A stretch of 64,000 nt of DNA from Xanthomonas arboricola pv. guizotiae. Lineage in GTDB: Bacteria; Pseudomonadota; Gammaproteobacteria; Xanthomonadales; Xanthomonadaceae. Below are positions 38,498-46,842 of the stretch, one piece after another; the first letter of the stretch is position 1, and the number at the start of each line of letters is the position of its first letter. The position numbers and the translations under genes were made by a program. The notes beneath the pieces were generated by a model, which searched no databases, was not told the DNA's origin, and was given only the letters and a program-made list of their open reading frames with translations. The DNA is taken from positions 62,001-126,000 of the forward strand of contig NZ_MDSK01000007.1 in the NCBI RefSeq assembly GCF_002940205.1, given 5' to 3'.

Positions 38498-40021
38498 TTA
38501 AGGCGCAGCAGTGATCCCTGCTTCACGCAACGCCTTCGCCCAGATGCGATAGCCGGCTTCGCTGGGATGAGTGCCATCCGGCATCAGCGCTTCGGGCAGG
38601 CTGCCGTCGGGTTGCAACATCTGCGGTCCGATGTCGACCAGGCGCACCGCCGGATCCTTGGCATACCGCGCGGCGAGCAACCGGTTGGTTTCGGCGATCG
38701 GCGCACGCTGTGCGTCGCCGGCATTGCGGCCGCGAGGCATGATCGCCATCAGGATCAGCTTGCTGTCGGGCAGGCGGCGGCGCACTTCGCTCACCACTGC
38801 TTGCACACCCAATGCAGCCTCGGCAGGCGTGCTGGCGCGCGATTGCGCGGTGCCGCTGAGGTTGTTGGTGCCGATATGCAGCACCACCCAGCGCGGATCC
38901 AGGCCGTCGAGCTCGCCCTGGCGGATGCGCCACAGCACGTTCTGGGTGCGGTCCCAGCCAAAGCCCAGATTCAGCACCGGGGCCCTGCCGTACAACCAGC
39001 TCCAGGACTCGGGGCCACTGACACGCGTGGCCTGCGGTGGGCCGGCCCAGAAGTGGGTGATCGAATCGCCGATCATCACCACCTCGGGCTTGAGCGTGCG
39101 CGCTGCGGCCAGCGCCGCATGGTGACGCGCATACCAGTCGTAGGAATCCTGCTCCAGCCGGTCGACCGGAATCAGCGAGGTCGCAAAATCGCGGCCCAGC
39201 GCGGCAACCGGCTTGACCGGCGGCTCGCCGAGCAGGCGCGCCAGGGTCGGCTCGATCGCCTCGGCCAGCATGCGCTGGCCTCGCGTGTCCGGATGCAGGG
39301 CAGCGGCCGGCGGACGGAAGCGGGTGTCGTAAAACAGCTCGGTGCGCAGCTTGCCGTCGCGCTGGAAGATCGACCCTACATCCAGATAGGTCACGCGTGG
39401 ATTGTCGCCATAGCGCACCGCCAGGCCCTGGTTGATCTGCGCATCGCGGCGCGACTTCTCGCTGGAGATGTCGCTGGGCAGCACACCCACCAGCAAGATC
39501 TGGGTGCGCGGCAATTTCTGTTCGATCGCCGCCACCACCGCATCGATACCGAGCTGGGCCTGCTCGGCGGTCTGGCCGAGATGGCCGGTGTTGTTGGTAC
39601 CGATCAATACCAGCGCGACCTTCGGCTGCAGGCCATCGACCTCGCCATTGGCCAGCCGCCACAGCACGTGTTCGGTGCCATCGCCGCTGAAGCCCAGGTT
39701 GAGCGCGCCACGGCTGCCGTAGAAGGTCTGCCAGGTCGGCTGAAAATCCTCGTCCGGTGCCTTGGCTTTTTCGTAGTTCTGGGTGATCGAATCGCCGATC
39801 AACAGCAGCGGGGTGTCGGCGTGCTGCTTCACCTGCTCCAGCACCTGCGCATGCCGCTGCGCCCACCAGGCTTCCTGCAGGCGGTCGGTGGGCACGATCG
39901 AGGGCGGCGGCGTTTGCGCAGTTGCCGCAGCGCAGACCAGCAACAGCCCCCAACACACCAGCACCGCAACAAGGGCGGACGACGAAAGGCGGGAAAGCAC
40001 AGCGTGCAAGGATCGGGGCAT
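38498..40021 (-). CDS. Tandem SGNH/GDSL hydrolase, exported
   Basis: A 507-residue protein with a signal peptide (LVAVLVCWGLLLVCAAATA) and two SGNH hydrolase domains of about 215 residues. Domain 1 has LLLIGDSITQNYE, NLGFSGDGTEHVLWRL and VLIGTNNTG. Domain 2 has VVMIGDSITHFW, NLGFGWDRTQNVLWRI, LHIGTNNLSG and a complete DGTHPSEAGY. The final block of domain 1 reads AAALHPDTRG, so the catalytic Asp three before the His seems to be Ala there. Domain 2 is thus the likely active esterase, possibly on acetylated carbohydrates. Domain similarity suggests internal duplication. The ATG at 40021 gives a normal signal peptide. Confidence 0.85.
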   Translation of the reverse strand: MPRSLHAVLSRLSSSALVAVLVCWGLLLVCAAATAQTPPPSIVPTDRLQEAWWAQRHAQVLEQVKQHADTPLLLIGDSITQNYEKAKAPDEDFQPTWQTFYGSRGALNLGFSGDGTEHVLWRLANGEVDGLQPKVALVLIGTNNTGHLGQTAEQAQLGIDAVVAAIEQKLPRTQILLVGVLPSDISSEKSRRDAQINQGLAVRYGDNPRVTYLDVGSIFQRDGKLRTELFYDTRFRPPAAALHPDTRGQRMLAEAIEPTLARLLGEPPVKPVAALGRDFATSLIPVDRLEQDSYDWYARHHAALAAARTLKPEVVMIGDSITHFWAGPPQATRVSGPESWSWLYGRAPVLNLGFGWDRTQNVLWRIRQGELDGLDPRWVVLHIGTNNLSGTAQSRASTPAEAALGVQAVVSEVRRRLPDSKLILMAIMPRGRNAGDAQRAPIAETNRLLAARYAKDPAVRLVDIGPQMLQPDGSLPEALMPDGTHPSEAGYRIWAKALREAGITAAP

Positions 40022-40292
40022 GCGCGCACCAGAGGCGGGAGAAGCCGCGATTGTGATCCGCGCGCGCCGCGTACGACAAGGTCGGGCGCAACCAGGCGCG
40101 ATCTGGCGCTGTGAGGTGCCTGCGGTGTGTCGGCGCCAGGCCACTGACACGGCGCATCCGCGATATCTGACCGCCCACGCAAGCGCGCTCCTACAGAGTG
40201 CGAGGCAATCGTCAGCGCCAAGACGCTGGATCGACTGCTGCGCATCCCTGGGCCAATAAAACCGACCGCGGCGCGGTGCCGGATCAGGCTCT

Positions 40293-41441
40293 TCAGCGCA
40301 GGCCGGTCTCGCCGCGGGCGATCACCAGGCGCTGGATTTCCGAGGTACCCTCGTAGATTTCGGTGATCTTGGCGTCGCGGAAGTAGCGCTCCAGCGGCAT
40401 TTCCTTGGAATAGCCCATGCCGCCGTGGATCTGCACCGCCTGATGGGTGATCCACATCGCCGCCTCCGAGGCGGTGAGCTTGGCCACGGCCGCTTCGGTG
40501 CCGAACTTCTGGCCCTGCCCCTTCAACCAGGCCGCGCGCAGCGTCAGCAGCAGCGCTGCATCCAGCTTGCACTTCATGTCGGCGATCTTGGCCTGGGTCA
40601 TCTGGAAGGTGCCGATCGCCGCGCCGAAGGCCTTGCGTTCCTTGACGTAGGCCAGCGTGGCTTCGTACGCCGCACGCGCGATGCCGACCGCCTGCGAAGC
40701 GATGCCGATGCGCCCGGCATCCAGCACGCTCATTGCGGTCTTGAAGCCCTCGCCTTCCACACCCAGCACCTCATCGGGCTGCGTAACGTAATCGGCAAAC
40801 TCGATCTCGCAGGTGGCCGAGGCACGGATGCCGAGCTTGGGCTCGGTCTTGCCGCGATGGAAGCCGGCGCGATCGGCGTCGACCATGAAGGCGGTGATGC
40901 CGCGCGCGCCCTTGTCCGGCTCGGTCACCGCAAACAACACGATGTACTTGGCGACCGGGCCGGAGGTGATCCAGCTCTTCTTGCCGTTGATCACGAAGCT
41001 GCCATCGGCCTGCTTGACCGCGCGGCAGCGCATCGCCGAAGCATCCGAACCGGACTGCGGCTCGGTCAGTGCGAATGCGCCGATCTGCGCGCCTTCGGCG
41101 ATCGCGCGCACGTACAGCTGCTTCTGCGTCTCGCTGCCGTTCTTCAGGATGCCGGTGCAGAACAGCGAGTTGTTGACCGACACGATGGTGGAATGCGCGC
41201 CGTCGGCGGCGGCGATCTCGATCATTGCCAACGCATAGCTGATCGGGTCCATGCCGGCGCCACCGTACTCGGCCGGCACCTCGATGCCCATCAGGCCGTT
41301 CTCGCCGAGCAGGCGGATGTTCTCCAGCGGGAACTCGCCGCTGCGATCGAACTGCTCCGCGCTGGGGGCGATCTTTTCCTGGGCGATGCGGCGCGCCACA
41401 TCCTGGATCATCAATTGTTCTTCGGTAAAGCTGAAATCCAC
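40293..41441 (-). CDS. Acyl-CoA dehydrogenase
   Basis: A 382-residue FAD enzyme oxidising acyl-CoA to enoyl-CoA. FAD and substrate contacts are seen in FALTEPQSGSDASAMRC, GKKSWITSGPVAKYIVLF and KERKAFGAAIGTFQMTQ. The catalytic Glu lies in AKITEIYEGTSEIQRL. It is close to short/branched-chain dehydrogenases in length and motifs. The GTG at 41441 is chosen because GGAGGGG lies nine bases upstream and the family N-terminus (DFSFTEEQLMIQD) begins there. It is divergent from the SahR-like gene. Confidence 0.92.
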   Translation of the reverse strand: MDFSFTEEQLMIQDVARRIAQEKIAPSAEQFDRSGEFPLENIRLLGENGLMGIEVPAEYGGAGMDPISYALAMIEIAAADGAHSTIVSVNNSLFCTGILKNGSETQKQLYVRAIAEGAQIGAFALTEPQSGSDASAMRCRAVKQADGSFVINGKKSWITSGPVAKYIVLFAVTEPDKGARGITAFMVDADRAGFHRGKTEPKLGIRASATCEIEFADYVTQPDEVLGVEGEGFKTAMSVLDAGRIGIASQAVGIARAAYEATLAYVKERKAFGAAIGTFQMTQAKIADMKCKLDAALLLTLRAAWLKGQGQKFGTEAAVAKLTASEAAMWITHQAVQIHGGMGYSKEMPLERYFRDAKITEIYEGTSEIQRLVIARGETGLR

Positions 41442-41532
41442 GTCGCACCCCTCCAGGCCTAGGCTGAGCGCCCATTGTAGCCCCAACCATTCGCATGCGT
41501 ATGTAGTTGACCCCACAGCCTGCCCGGCCGAA

Positions 41533-41562
41533 AATATCTCCATATCGCGATATAGAGATATT
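41533..41562. promoter_or_regulatory. 30-bp near-perfect palindrome at the SahR-like gene start
   Basis: The half AATATCTCCATATCG is matched on the other side by CGATATAGAGATATT, with 14 of 15 positions symmetrical. It ends one base before the ATG of the ArsR-type regulator, where an ArsR/SmtB dimer would block transcription or initiation. It is the likely autoregulatory operator and may also act on the divergent acyl-CoA dehydrogenase. Confidence 0.8.
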
Positions 41563-41563
41563 C

Positions 41564-42715
41564 ATGGATCTGGAAGACTGGTCGGCGCGCCTGAAGGTAT
41601 TTGCCGACGCCACCCGCGTCCGCCTGCTGACCTTGCTGGAGCAGGAAGAACTCACCGTGGCCGAGCTGTCGGCGATCACCCGCCTGGCCCAGCCGCGCGT
41701 GTCCACGCACCTGGCCAAGCTCAAGGAAGCCGGGCTGGTGCGCGACCGCCGCGCCGGCGTATCGGCTTACTACCGGTTCGACGAGGTGTCGCTGGACCCG
41801 GCGCAGCGCGCCCTGTGGCTGGCATTGAGCACCGGCAGCGACGACCCGCTGCTGCGTCAGGACGCCGAGCGCGTGGCCGCGGTGCTGGCCAACCGCGCCG
41901 CCGACCAGAACTGGGCCGATTCGGTGGCCGGCGACATGGAGCGGCACTACTCCCCGGGGCGCACCTGGGAGGCGCTGGCGCGCACCGCCCTGCCCTTGCT
42001 GGAAACCGGCGACGTGCTCGACATCGCCTCCGGCGACGGCGTGCTGGCCGAGCTGGTGGCACCACATGCCACCCGCTACATCTGCATCGACACCAGCGCA
42101 CGCGTGGTCGCCGCCGCCAGCGAGCGCCTGCGCAAGCTGCGCAATGTGGAGGTGCGCGAGGGCGACATGCATGCGCTGCCGTTTCCCGATGCCAGCTTCG
42201 ACCTGGTGGTGCTGATGCATGCGCTCACCTACGCAGCCAAGCCGGCGCAGGCAGTGGCCGAATCCGCGCGCGTGCTGCGCCCCGGCGGCCGCCTGCTGCT
42301 GTGCAGCCTGGCCAAGCACGAACACCGCGCCGCGGTGCACGCCTATGGCCACGTCAATCTCGGTTTTGCCGCCAAGGAGCTGCGCAGGTTCGCCGAGAAG
42401 GCCGGGCTGGACGTGTCCAGCCTGGAGACGGTGACGCGCGAAAAGCGCCCGCCGCATTTCGAGGTGATTTCGTTGATTGCGGTGAAGCCGGGAATTGGGA
42501 ATCGGGAATCGTTGAAAGCGGCGCCACTGCCTCACGGAGAATCGCATCATGACGCCCCCAGCAACCCCCAATTCCGAATCCCCAATCCCGTTTGCATTGC
42601 CGTGGCTGCATCCCGAGCGCGCGGCCAAGCTCACTGCCGCGCTCGCCGAACGCATCCTCATCATCGACGGCGCGATGGGCACGATGATCCAGCGCCACGA
42701 CCTGCAGGAGCGTGA
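41564..42715 (+). CDS. ArsR-type regulator fused to a SAM-dependent methyltransferase domain (SahR-like)
   Basis: Residues 1-95 form an ArsR winged helix ([45 protein letters not shown]). From about 130 to 305 there is a methyltransferase_11 domain ([59 protein letters not shown]). This architecture next to metH is that of SahR, an S-adenosylhomocysteine-responsive repressor of methionine-cycle genes. The methyltransferase fold probably serves as the SAH/SAM sensor. The natural end is near [10 protein letters not shown]. The frame then runs through a heptad repeat ([10 protein letters not shown]) and overlaps metH by 167 bases, giving an aberrant tail of about 75 residues. Confidence 0.88.
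   Translation: MDLEDWSARLKVFADATRVRLLTLLEQEELTVAELSAITRLAQPRVSTHLAKLKEAGLVRDRRAGVSAYYRFDEVSLDPAQRALWLALSTGSDDPLLRQDAERVAAVLANRAADQNWADSVAGDMERHYSPGRTWEALARTALPLLETGDVLDIASGDGVLAELVAPHATRYICIDTSARVVAAASERLRKLRNVEVREGDMHALPFPDASFDLVVLMHALTYAAKPAQAVAESARVLRPGGRLLLCSLAKHEHRAAVHAYGHVNLGFAAKELRRFAEKAGLDVSSLETVTREKRPPHFEVISLIAVKPGIGNRESLKAAPLPHGESHHDAPSNPQFRIPNPVCIAVAASRARGQAHCRARRTHPHHRRRDGHDDPAPRPAGA
42490..42590. repeat. Heptad palindromic element, copy 4 (overlaps coding ends)
   Basis: GGGAATT/GGGAATC heptads at 42490-42511, followed by TTGAAAGCGGCGCCACTGC, face inverted AATCCCC-type heptads at 42565-42590. The left arm codes for the tail of the SahR-like protein and the right arm for MetH residues about 6-14. 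GCGGCGCCACTGC is also found inside copy 3. Confidence 0.85.
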
Positions 42716-43694
42716 CTATCGCGGCAGCCGCTTTGCCGACGGTTACGACAGCGCGCAGGTACACGTGCATGGCCCGGGCTGCGATCACGCACACGCGCCG
42801 CAAGGCCATGACCTGAAAGGCAACAACGATCTGCTGTTGCTGTCGCGCCCGGAGATCATCGCCGGCATCCATCGCGCCTATCTGGACGCCGGTGCCGACC
42901 TGCTGGAAACCAATACCTTCAACGCCACCTCGGTGAGCCAGGCCGACTATCACCTGGAACATCTGGTCTACGAATTGAACAAGGCCGGCGCGCAGGTCGC
43001 GCGCGCCTGCTGCGACGAAGTCGAGGCGCTGACCCCGCACAAGCCGCGCTTCGTGATCGGCGTGCTCGGCCCGACCAGCCGCACCGCCTCGATCAGCCCG
43101 GACGTCAACGACCCCGGCTACCGCAACACCAGCTTCGACGCCTTGCGCGACACCTATCGCGAGGCCATCGACGGCCTGATCGACGGCGGCGCCGACACGC
43201 TGATGGTGGAAACCATCTTCGACACGCTCAACGCCAAGGCCGCGCTGTATGCGATCGAGGAAGTGTTCGAAGCGCGCGGCGGACGCCTGCCGGTGATGAT
43301 CTCCGGCACCATCACCGATGCCTCCGGACGCACCTTGTCCGGCCAGACGGCCGAGGCGTTCTACGCCTCGGTCGCGCACGGGCGGCCACTGTCTGTGGGC
43401 CTGAACTGCGCGCTCGGTGCCAAGGACCTGCGGCCGCATGTGGAAACGCTGGCGCAGATTGCCGACGCCTACGTCAGCGCGCATCCCAATGCCGGCCTGC
43501 CGAATGCCTTCGGCGAGTACGACGAAACCCCGGAAGAAATGGCCGAAACCTTGCGCGAATTCGCGCAGGCCGGTTTGCTCAATCTGGTCGGCGGCTGCTG
43601 CGGCACCTCGCCCGACCATATCCGCGCCATCGCCGAGGCGGTGGCCGATCTGGCTCCGAGGCAGTTGGCAGGTGCGCGGGAGCTGGCGGCGTGA
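42549..43694 (+). CDS. metH: Methionine synthase, homocysteine-binding half (MetH part 1)
   Basis: A 381-residue homocysteine S-methyltransferase domain, the N-terminal quarter of cobalamin-dependent MetH. The zinc ligands are Cys287 ([11 protein letters not shown]), Cys350 and Cys351 ([10 protein letters not shown]). [18 protein letters not shown] and [16 protein letters not shown] are diagnostic. It normally continues into the folate domain, but here a stop and a 244-base repeat-rich gap separate it from the rest. The first 14 residues ([13 protein letters not shown]) are encoded by the right arm of a heptad element and are not family sequence. It must work with the second protein in trans. 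Confidence 0.93.
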   Translation: MTPPATPNSESPIPFALPWLHPERAAKLTAALAERILIIDGAMGTMIQRHDLQERDYRGSRFADGYDSAQVHVHGPGCDHAHAPQGHDLKGNNDLLLLSRPEIIAGIHRAYLDAGADLLETNTFNATSVSQADYHLEHLVYELNKAGAQVARACCDEVEALTPHKPRFVIGVLGPTSRTASISPDVNDPGYRNTSFDALRDTYREAIDGLIDGGADTLMVETIFDTLNAKAALYAIEEVFEARGGRLPVMISGTITDASGRTLSGQTAEAFYASVAHGRPLSVGLNCALGAKDLRPHVETLAQIADAYVSAHPNAGLPNAFGEYDETPEEMAETLREFAQAGLLNLVGGCCGTSPDHIRAIAEAVADLAPRQLAGARELAA

Positions 43695-43699
43695 GGCGC

Positions 43700-43862
43700 G
43701 AGCTACTCCCTCACCCGCCCTTCGGGCACCTTCTCCCGCGAGCGGGGGAAGGAAGCAGCGGCGTAGCCCCGCGTGTCACGAAAACGCTCCGCGCACAACA
43801 CACCGCCCTTCTCCCGCAAGCGGGAAAAGGTGGCACGAAGCGCCGGATGAGGGCCGCCTCGC
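43700..43862. repeat. Inverted pair of CCCTCA-type elements between the metH halves
   Basis: CCCTCACCCGCCCTTCGGGC followed by ACCTTCTCCCGCGAGCGGGGG lies on the left. On the right CCCTTCTCCCGCAAGCGGG and then AAAAGGTGGCACGAAGCGCC GGATGAGGG form the inverse. The same family occurs at 30104-30144. It forms nested hairpins in the gap between MetH part 1 and part 2. Confidence 0.75.
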
Positions 43863-43938
43863 ACGACGCCCCAGGGTCGGGCCGTGAACACCCACTCATC
43901 ACGACCGACCGCGCCCTCAACGTCCAGCAGAGCATTGC

Positions 43939-46692
43939 ATGAGCACTCCCCGCTACACCCGCCTGTCTGGTCTTGAGCCGCTGGTCATCACCCCGGACCT
44001 GTTGTTCGTCAACGTGGGCGAGCGCACCAACGTCACCGGCAGCGCGCAGTTCCGCAAGCTGATCAAGGAAGAGCGCTACGAGGAAGCCGTGGAAGTGGCC
44101 CGCCAGCAAGTGGACAGCGGCGCGCAGATCCTCGACGTCAACATGGACGAGGGCCTGATCGATTCGGAAAAGGCGATGACGCGCTTTCTCAACCTGATCA
44201 TGTCCGAGCCGGATATCGCGCGCATTCCGGTGATGGTGGATTCGTCCAAGTGGAGCGTGATCGAAGCCGGCCTGAAGTGCCTGCAAGGCAAGAGCGTGGT
44301 CAACTCGATCTCGCTCAAGGAAGGCGAGGCGCTGTTCATTGAACAGGCGCGCAAGGTGCTGCGCTATGGCGCTGCCGCGGTGGTGATGGCCTTCGATGAA
44401 GTGGGCCAGGCCGATACCTGCGCGCGCAAGGTCGAGATCTGCACGCGCGCCTACAAGGTGCTGACCGAGCAGGTGGGCTTTCCGCCGGAAGACATCATCT
44501 TCGATCCCAACATCTTTGCCGTGGCCACCGGCATCGAGGAACACGACAACTACGCGGTGGACTTCATCGAAGCCACCCGCATCATCAAGGACACACTGCC
44601 GCATTGCCATGTCTCCGGCGGCGTTTCCAACGTGTCGTTTTCGTTCCGCGGCAACGAGAGCGTGCGCCAGGCGATCCACTCGGTGTTCCTGTTCCATGCG
44701 ATCAAGGCCGGCATGGACATGGGCATCGTCAACGCCGGCGGCATGCCGATCTACGACGAGCTGGACCCGGAACTGCGCGAACGCGTGGAGGATGTGATCC
44801 TCAATCGCCGCAAGGACGGCACCGAACGCTTGCTGGAAATTGCAGAGCGCTATAAAGGCAGCAAGGGCGCGGCGAAAGTCGAAGACCTGGCCTGGCGCGA
44901 CAAGCCGGTGCGTGCGCGGCTGGCGCATGCGCTGGTGCACGGCATCGACGCATTCGTGGAAACCGATACCGAGGAGGCACGCCAGCAGTCCACCCGCCCG
45001 CTGGAGGTGATCGAAGGCCCGCTGATGGACGGCATGAACGTGGTCGGCGACCTGTTCGGCGCCGGCAAGATGTTCCTGCCGCAGGTGGTCAAATCCGCGC
45101 GTGTGATGAAGAAGGCGGTGGCGTATCTGCTGCCCTTCATCGAAGCGGAAAAGCTGCGGACCGGCGATGTCGGCAAGTCCAACGGCAAGATCATCATGGC
45201 CACCGTCAAGGGCGACGTGCACGATATCGGCAAGAACATCGTCGGCGTTGTGCTGGCATGCAACAACTTCGACGTGGTGGATCTGGGCGTGATGGTGTCG
45301 GCGCAGGTGATACTGGACCGTGCACGCGCAGAGAATGCGGACCTGATCGGGTTGTCCGGCCTGATCACGCCGTCGCTGGAAGAGATGTCGCATGTCGCAC
45401 GCGAGATGCAGCGGCAAGGCTTCGAGATTCCGCTGTTGATCGGCGGCGCCACCACCTCGCGCGCACACACCGCCTTGAAGATCGACCCGCACTACACTGC
45501 CCCCACCGTGTGGGTGAAGGACGCCTCGCGCGCGGTGGGCGTGGCGCAGTCGCTGATCTCGCGCGACCTGCGCCAGGCCTTCGTCGCCGCCAACGATGCC
45601 GACTACGCGGAAATCCGCGCGCGCCATCGCAATCGCGGCGACGCCAAACGCCTGGTATCGCTGGAAAAGGCACGCGCACAGCGCTTCGATGGTGATTGGG
45701 ACACCTACACACCGCCCGCCCCGCGTCAGCCGGGCCTGCACGTGTTCGACGACTACCCGCTGCAGGAGTTGATCGAGCTGATCGACTGGACCCCGTTCTT
45801 CCAGGCCTGGGAACTGGCCGGCAAGTTCCCGGCGATCCTCAGCGACGAGGTGGTCGGCAGCCAGGCCAGCGAGTTGTACCGCGATGCACGCAAGATGCTG
45901 CGCACCATCGTCGCCGAAAAATGGCTCACCGCGAAGGTGGTGTTCGGGCTGTGGCCGGCCAATGCAGTCGGCGATGATGTTGTCGTGCTGACCGGGCCTG
46001 CGGAATCGGGAATCGGGAATCGGGAATCGCAAGGCGATGCATCGGCGCCCGACCATTCCCGATTCTCCATTCCCCATTCCCTGCACTTCTTACGCCAACA
46101 GGTCGACAAACCCGTCGACCGCCCGGACTTCTGCCTGGCCGATTTCATCGCGCCCAAGAGCAGCGGCAAGCAGGACTGGATCGGCGCGTTTGCGGTCACC
46201 GCCGGCATCGGCATCGAGCCGCATGTGGCGCGGTTCGAAACCGCACACGACGACTACAACGCGATTCTGCTCAAGGCCCTGGCCGACCGTCTGGCCGAGG
46301 CGCTGGCCGAGCGCCTGCATCAACGCGTGCGCACCGAATTCTGGGGCTATGTGGAGGATGAGACGCTGGACAACGAGGCGCTGATCGCCGAGCGCTATCG
46401 CGGCATTCGTCCGGCACCGGGGTATCCCGCCTGCCCCGAGCACAGCGAAAAGCGCACCTTGTTCGACCTGCTCGATGCCGAGCGCCATACCACGATGACG
46501 CTGACCGAAAGTTTCGCGATGCTGCCCACCGCAGCGGTCTCCGGCTATTACTTCAGCCATCCCAAGAGCCAGTACTTCGTGGTCGGGCGCCTGGGCAAGG
46601 AACAGGTGGCCGACTACGCCAGGCGCAAGGGCATCACCGTGGCATTGGCCGAACGTTGGCTGGCATCGAATCTGGATTACGACCCGGAATAA
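43939..46692 (+). CDS. metH: Methionine synthase, folate, cobalamin and activation domains (MetH part 2)
   Basis: A 917-residue protein. It has a pterin-binding domain ([53 protein letters not shown]), a cobalamin cap and Rossmann domain with the lower ligand His428 ([17 protein letters not shown]), and a SAM-binding activation domain ([32 protein letters not shown]). With part 1 it would transfer the methyl group of methyltetrahydrofolate to homocysteine. Residues about 688-715 ([11 protein letters not shown] ... SRFSIPHSL) come from an in-frame heptad repeat and replace the normal short loop before [14 protein letters not shown]. The N-terminus [14 protein letters not shown] begins at the natural linker. 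Confidence 0.95.
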   Translation: MSTPRYTRLSGLEPLVITPDLLFVNVGERTNVTGSAQFRKLIKEERYEEAVEVARQQVDSGAQILDVNMDEGLIDSEKAMTRFLNLIMSEPDIARIPVMVDSSKWSVIEAGLKCLQGKSVVNSISLKEGEALFIEQARKVLRYGAAAVVMAFDEVGQADTCARKVEICTRAYKVLTEQVGFPPEDIIFDPNIFAVATGIEEHDNYAVDFIEATRIIKDTLPHCHVSGGVSNVSFSFRGNESVRQAIHSVFLFHAIKAGMDMGIVNAGGMPIYDELDPELRERVEDVILNRRKDGTERLLEIAERYKGSKGAAKVEDLAWRDKPVRARLAHALVHGIDAFVETDTEEARQQSTRPLEVIEGPLMDGMNVVGDLFGAGKMFLPQVVKSARVMKKAVAYLLPFIEAEKLRTGDVGKSNGKIIMATVKGDVHDIGKNIVGVVLACNNFDVVDLGVMVSAQVILDRARAENADLIGLSGLITPSLEEMSHVAREMQRQGFEIPLLIGGATTSRAHTALKIDPHYTAPTVWVKDASRAVGVAQSLISRDLRQAFVAANDADYAEIRARHRNRGDAKRLVSLEKARAQRFDGDWDTYTPPAPRQPGLHVFDDYPLQELIELIDWTPFFQAWELAGKFPAILSDEVVGSQASELYRDARKMLRTIVAEKWLTAKVVFGLWPANAVGDDVVVLTGPAESGIGNRESQGDASAPDHSRFSIPHSLHFLRQQVDKPVDRPDFCLADFIAPKSSGKQDWIGAFAVTAGIGIEPHVARFETAHDDYNAILLKALADRLAEALAERLHQRVRTEFWGYVEDETLDNEALIAERYRGIRPAPGYPACPEHSEKRTLFDLLDAERHTTMTLTESFAMLPTAAVSGYYFSHPKSQYFVVGRLGKEQVADYARRKGITVALAERWLASNLDYDPE
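46002..46081. repeat. Heptad palindromic element inside the metH coding frame (copy 5)
   Basis: GGAATCG heptads (46002-46029) and inverted ATTCCC heptads (46055-46081) enclose 25 bases. Unlike other copies this one lies wholly inside a gene and keeps its frame. Confidence 0.9.
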
Positions 46693-46698
46693 GAGCAG

Positions 46699-46726
46699 CT
46701 GCAGACTGCAGACTGCAGACTGCAGA
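46699..46726. repeat. Four tandem CTGCAGA heptads
   Basis: Four exact head-to-tail copies of CTGCAGA start six bases after the metH part 2 stop and are followed four bases later by the 68-bp palindrome. Confidence 0.9.
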
Positions 46727-46730
46727 CATC

Positions 46731-46798
46731 GTAGGAGCGCACCCGGGCGCGATGAGGCTTTACCGGTAAAGCCTCATCGCGCCCGGGTGCGCTCCTAC
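46731..46798. repeat. 68-bp perfect palindrome, GTAGGAGCGCACC family
   Basis: Every base of the left 34 (from GTAGGAGCGCACCCGGGCGC to TTTACC) is mirrored in the right 34. It lies between the convergent metH and epimerase genes and would fold as a hairpin in either RNA, so it probably acts as a two-way terminator. A 68-bp relative lies at 61505-61572. Confidence 0.92.
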
Positions 46799-46842
46799 GC
46801 GGCGCCGACGCATTGCGCGGCCGCGCTTCGATCACGCCAGCA

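Noticed and set aside
40184..40194. A third member of the GTAGGAGCGCACC palindrome family
   Set aside because: Only about ten bases of one arm are present and no second arm follows; it may be a remnant or chance.
42490..42590. A metH riboswitch between the regulator and metH
   Set aside because: The space is occupied by coding sequence and the heptad element; no SAH, SAM or cobalamin riboswitch core is recognisable.
43711..46086. A 791-codon open frame on the minus strand across metH part 2
   Set aside because: It is antisense to a complete MetH with catalytic residues. The composition (His, Asp, Gln-rich) is that of a shadow frame.
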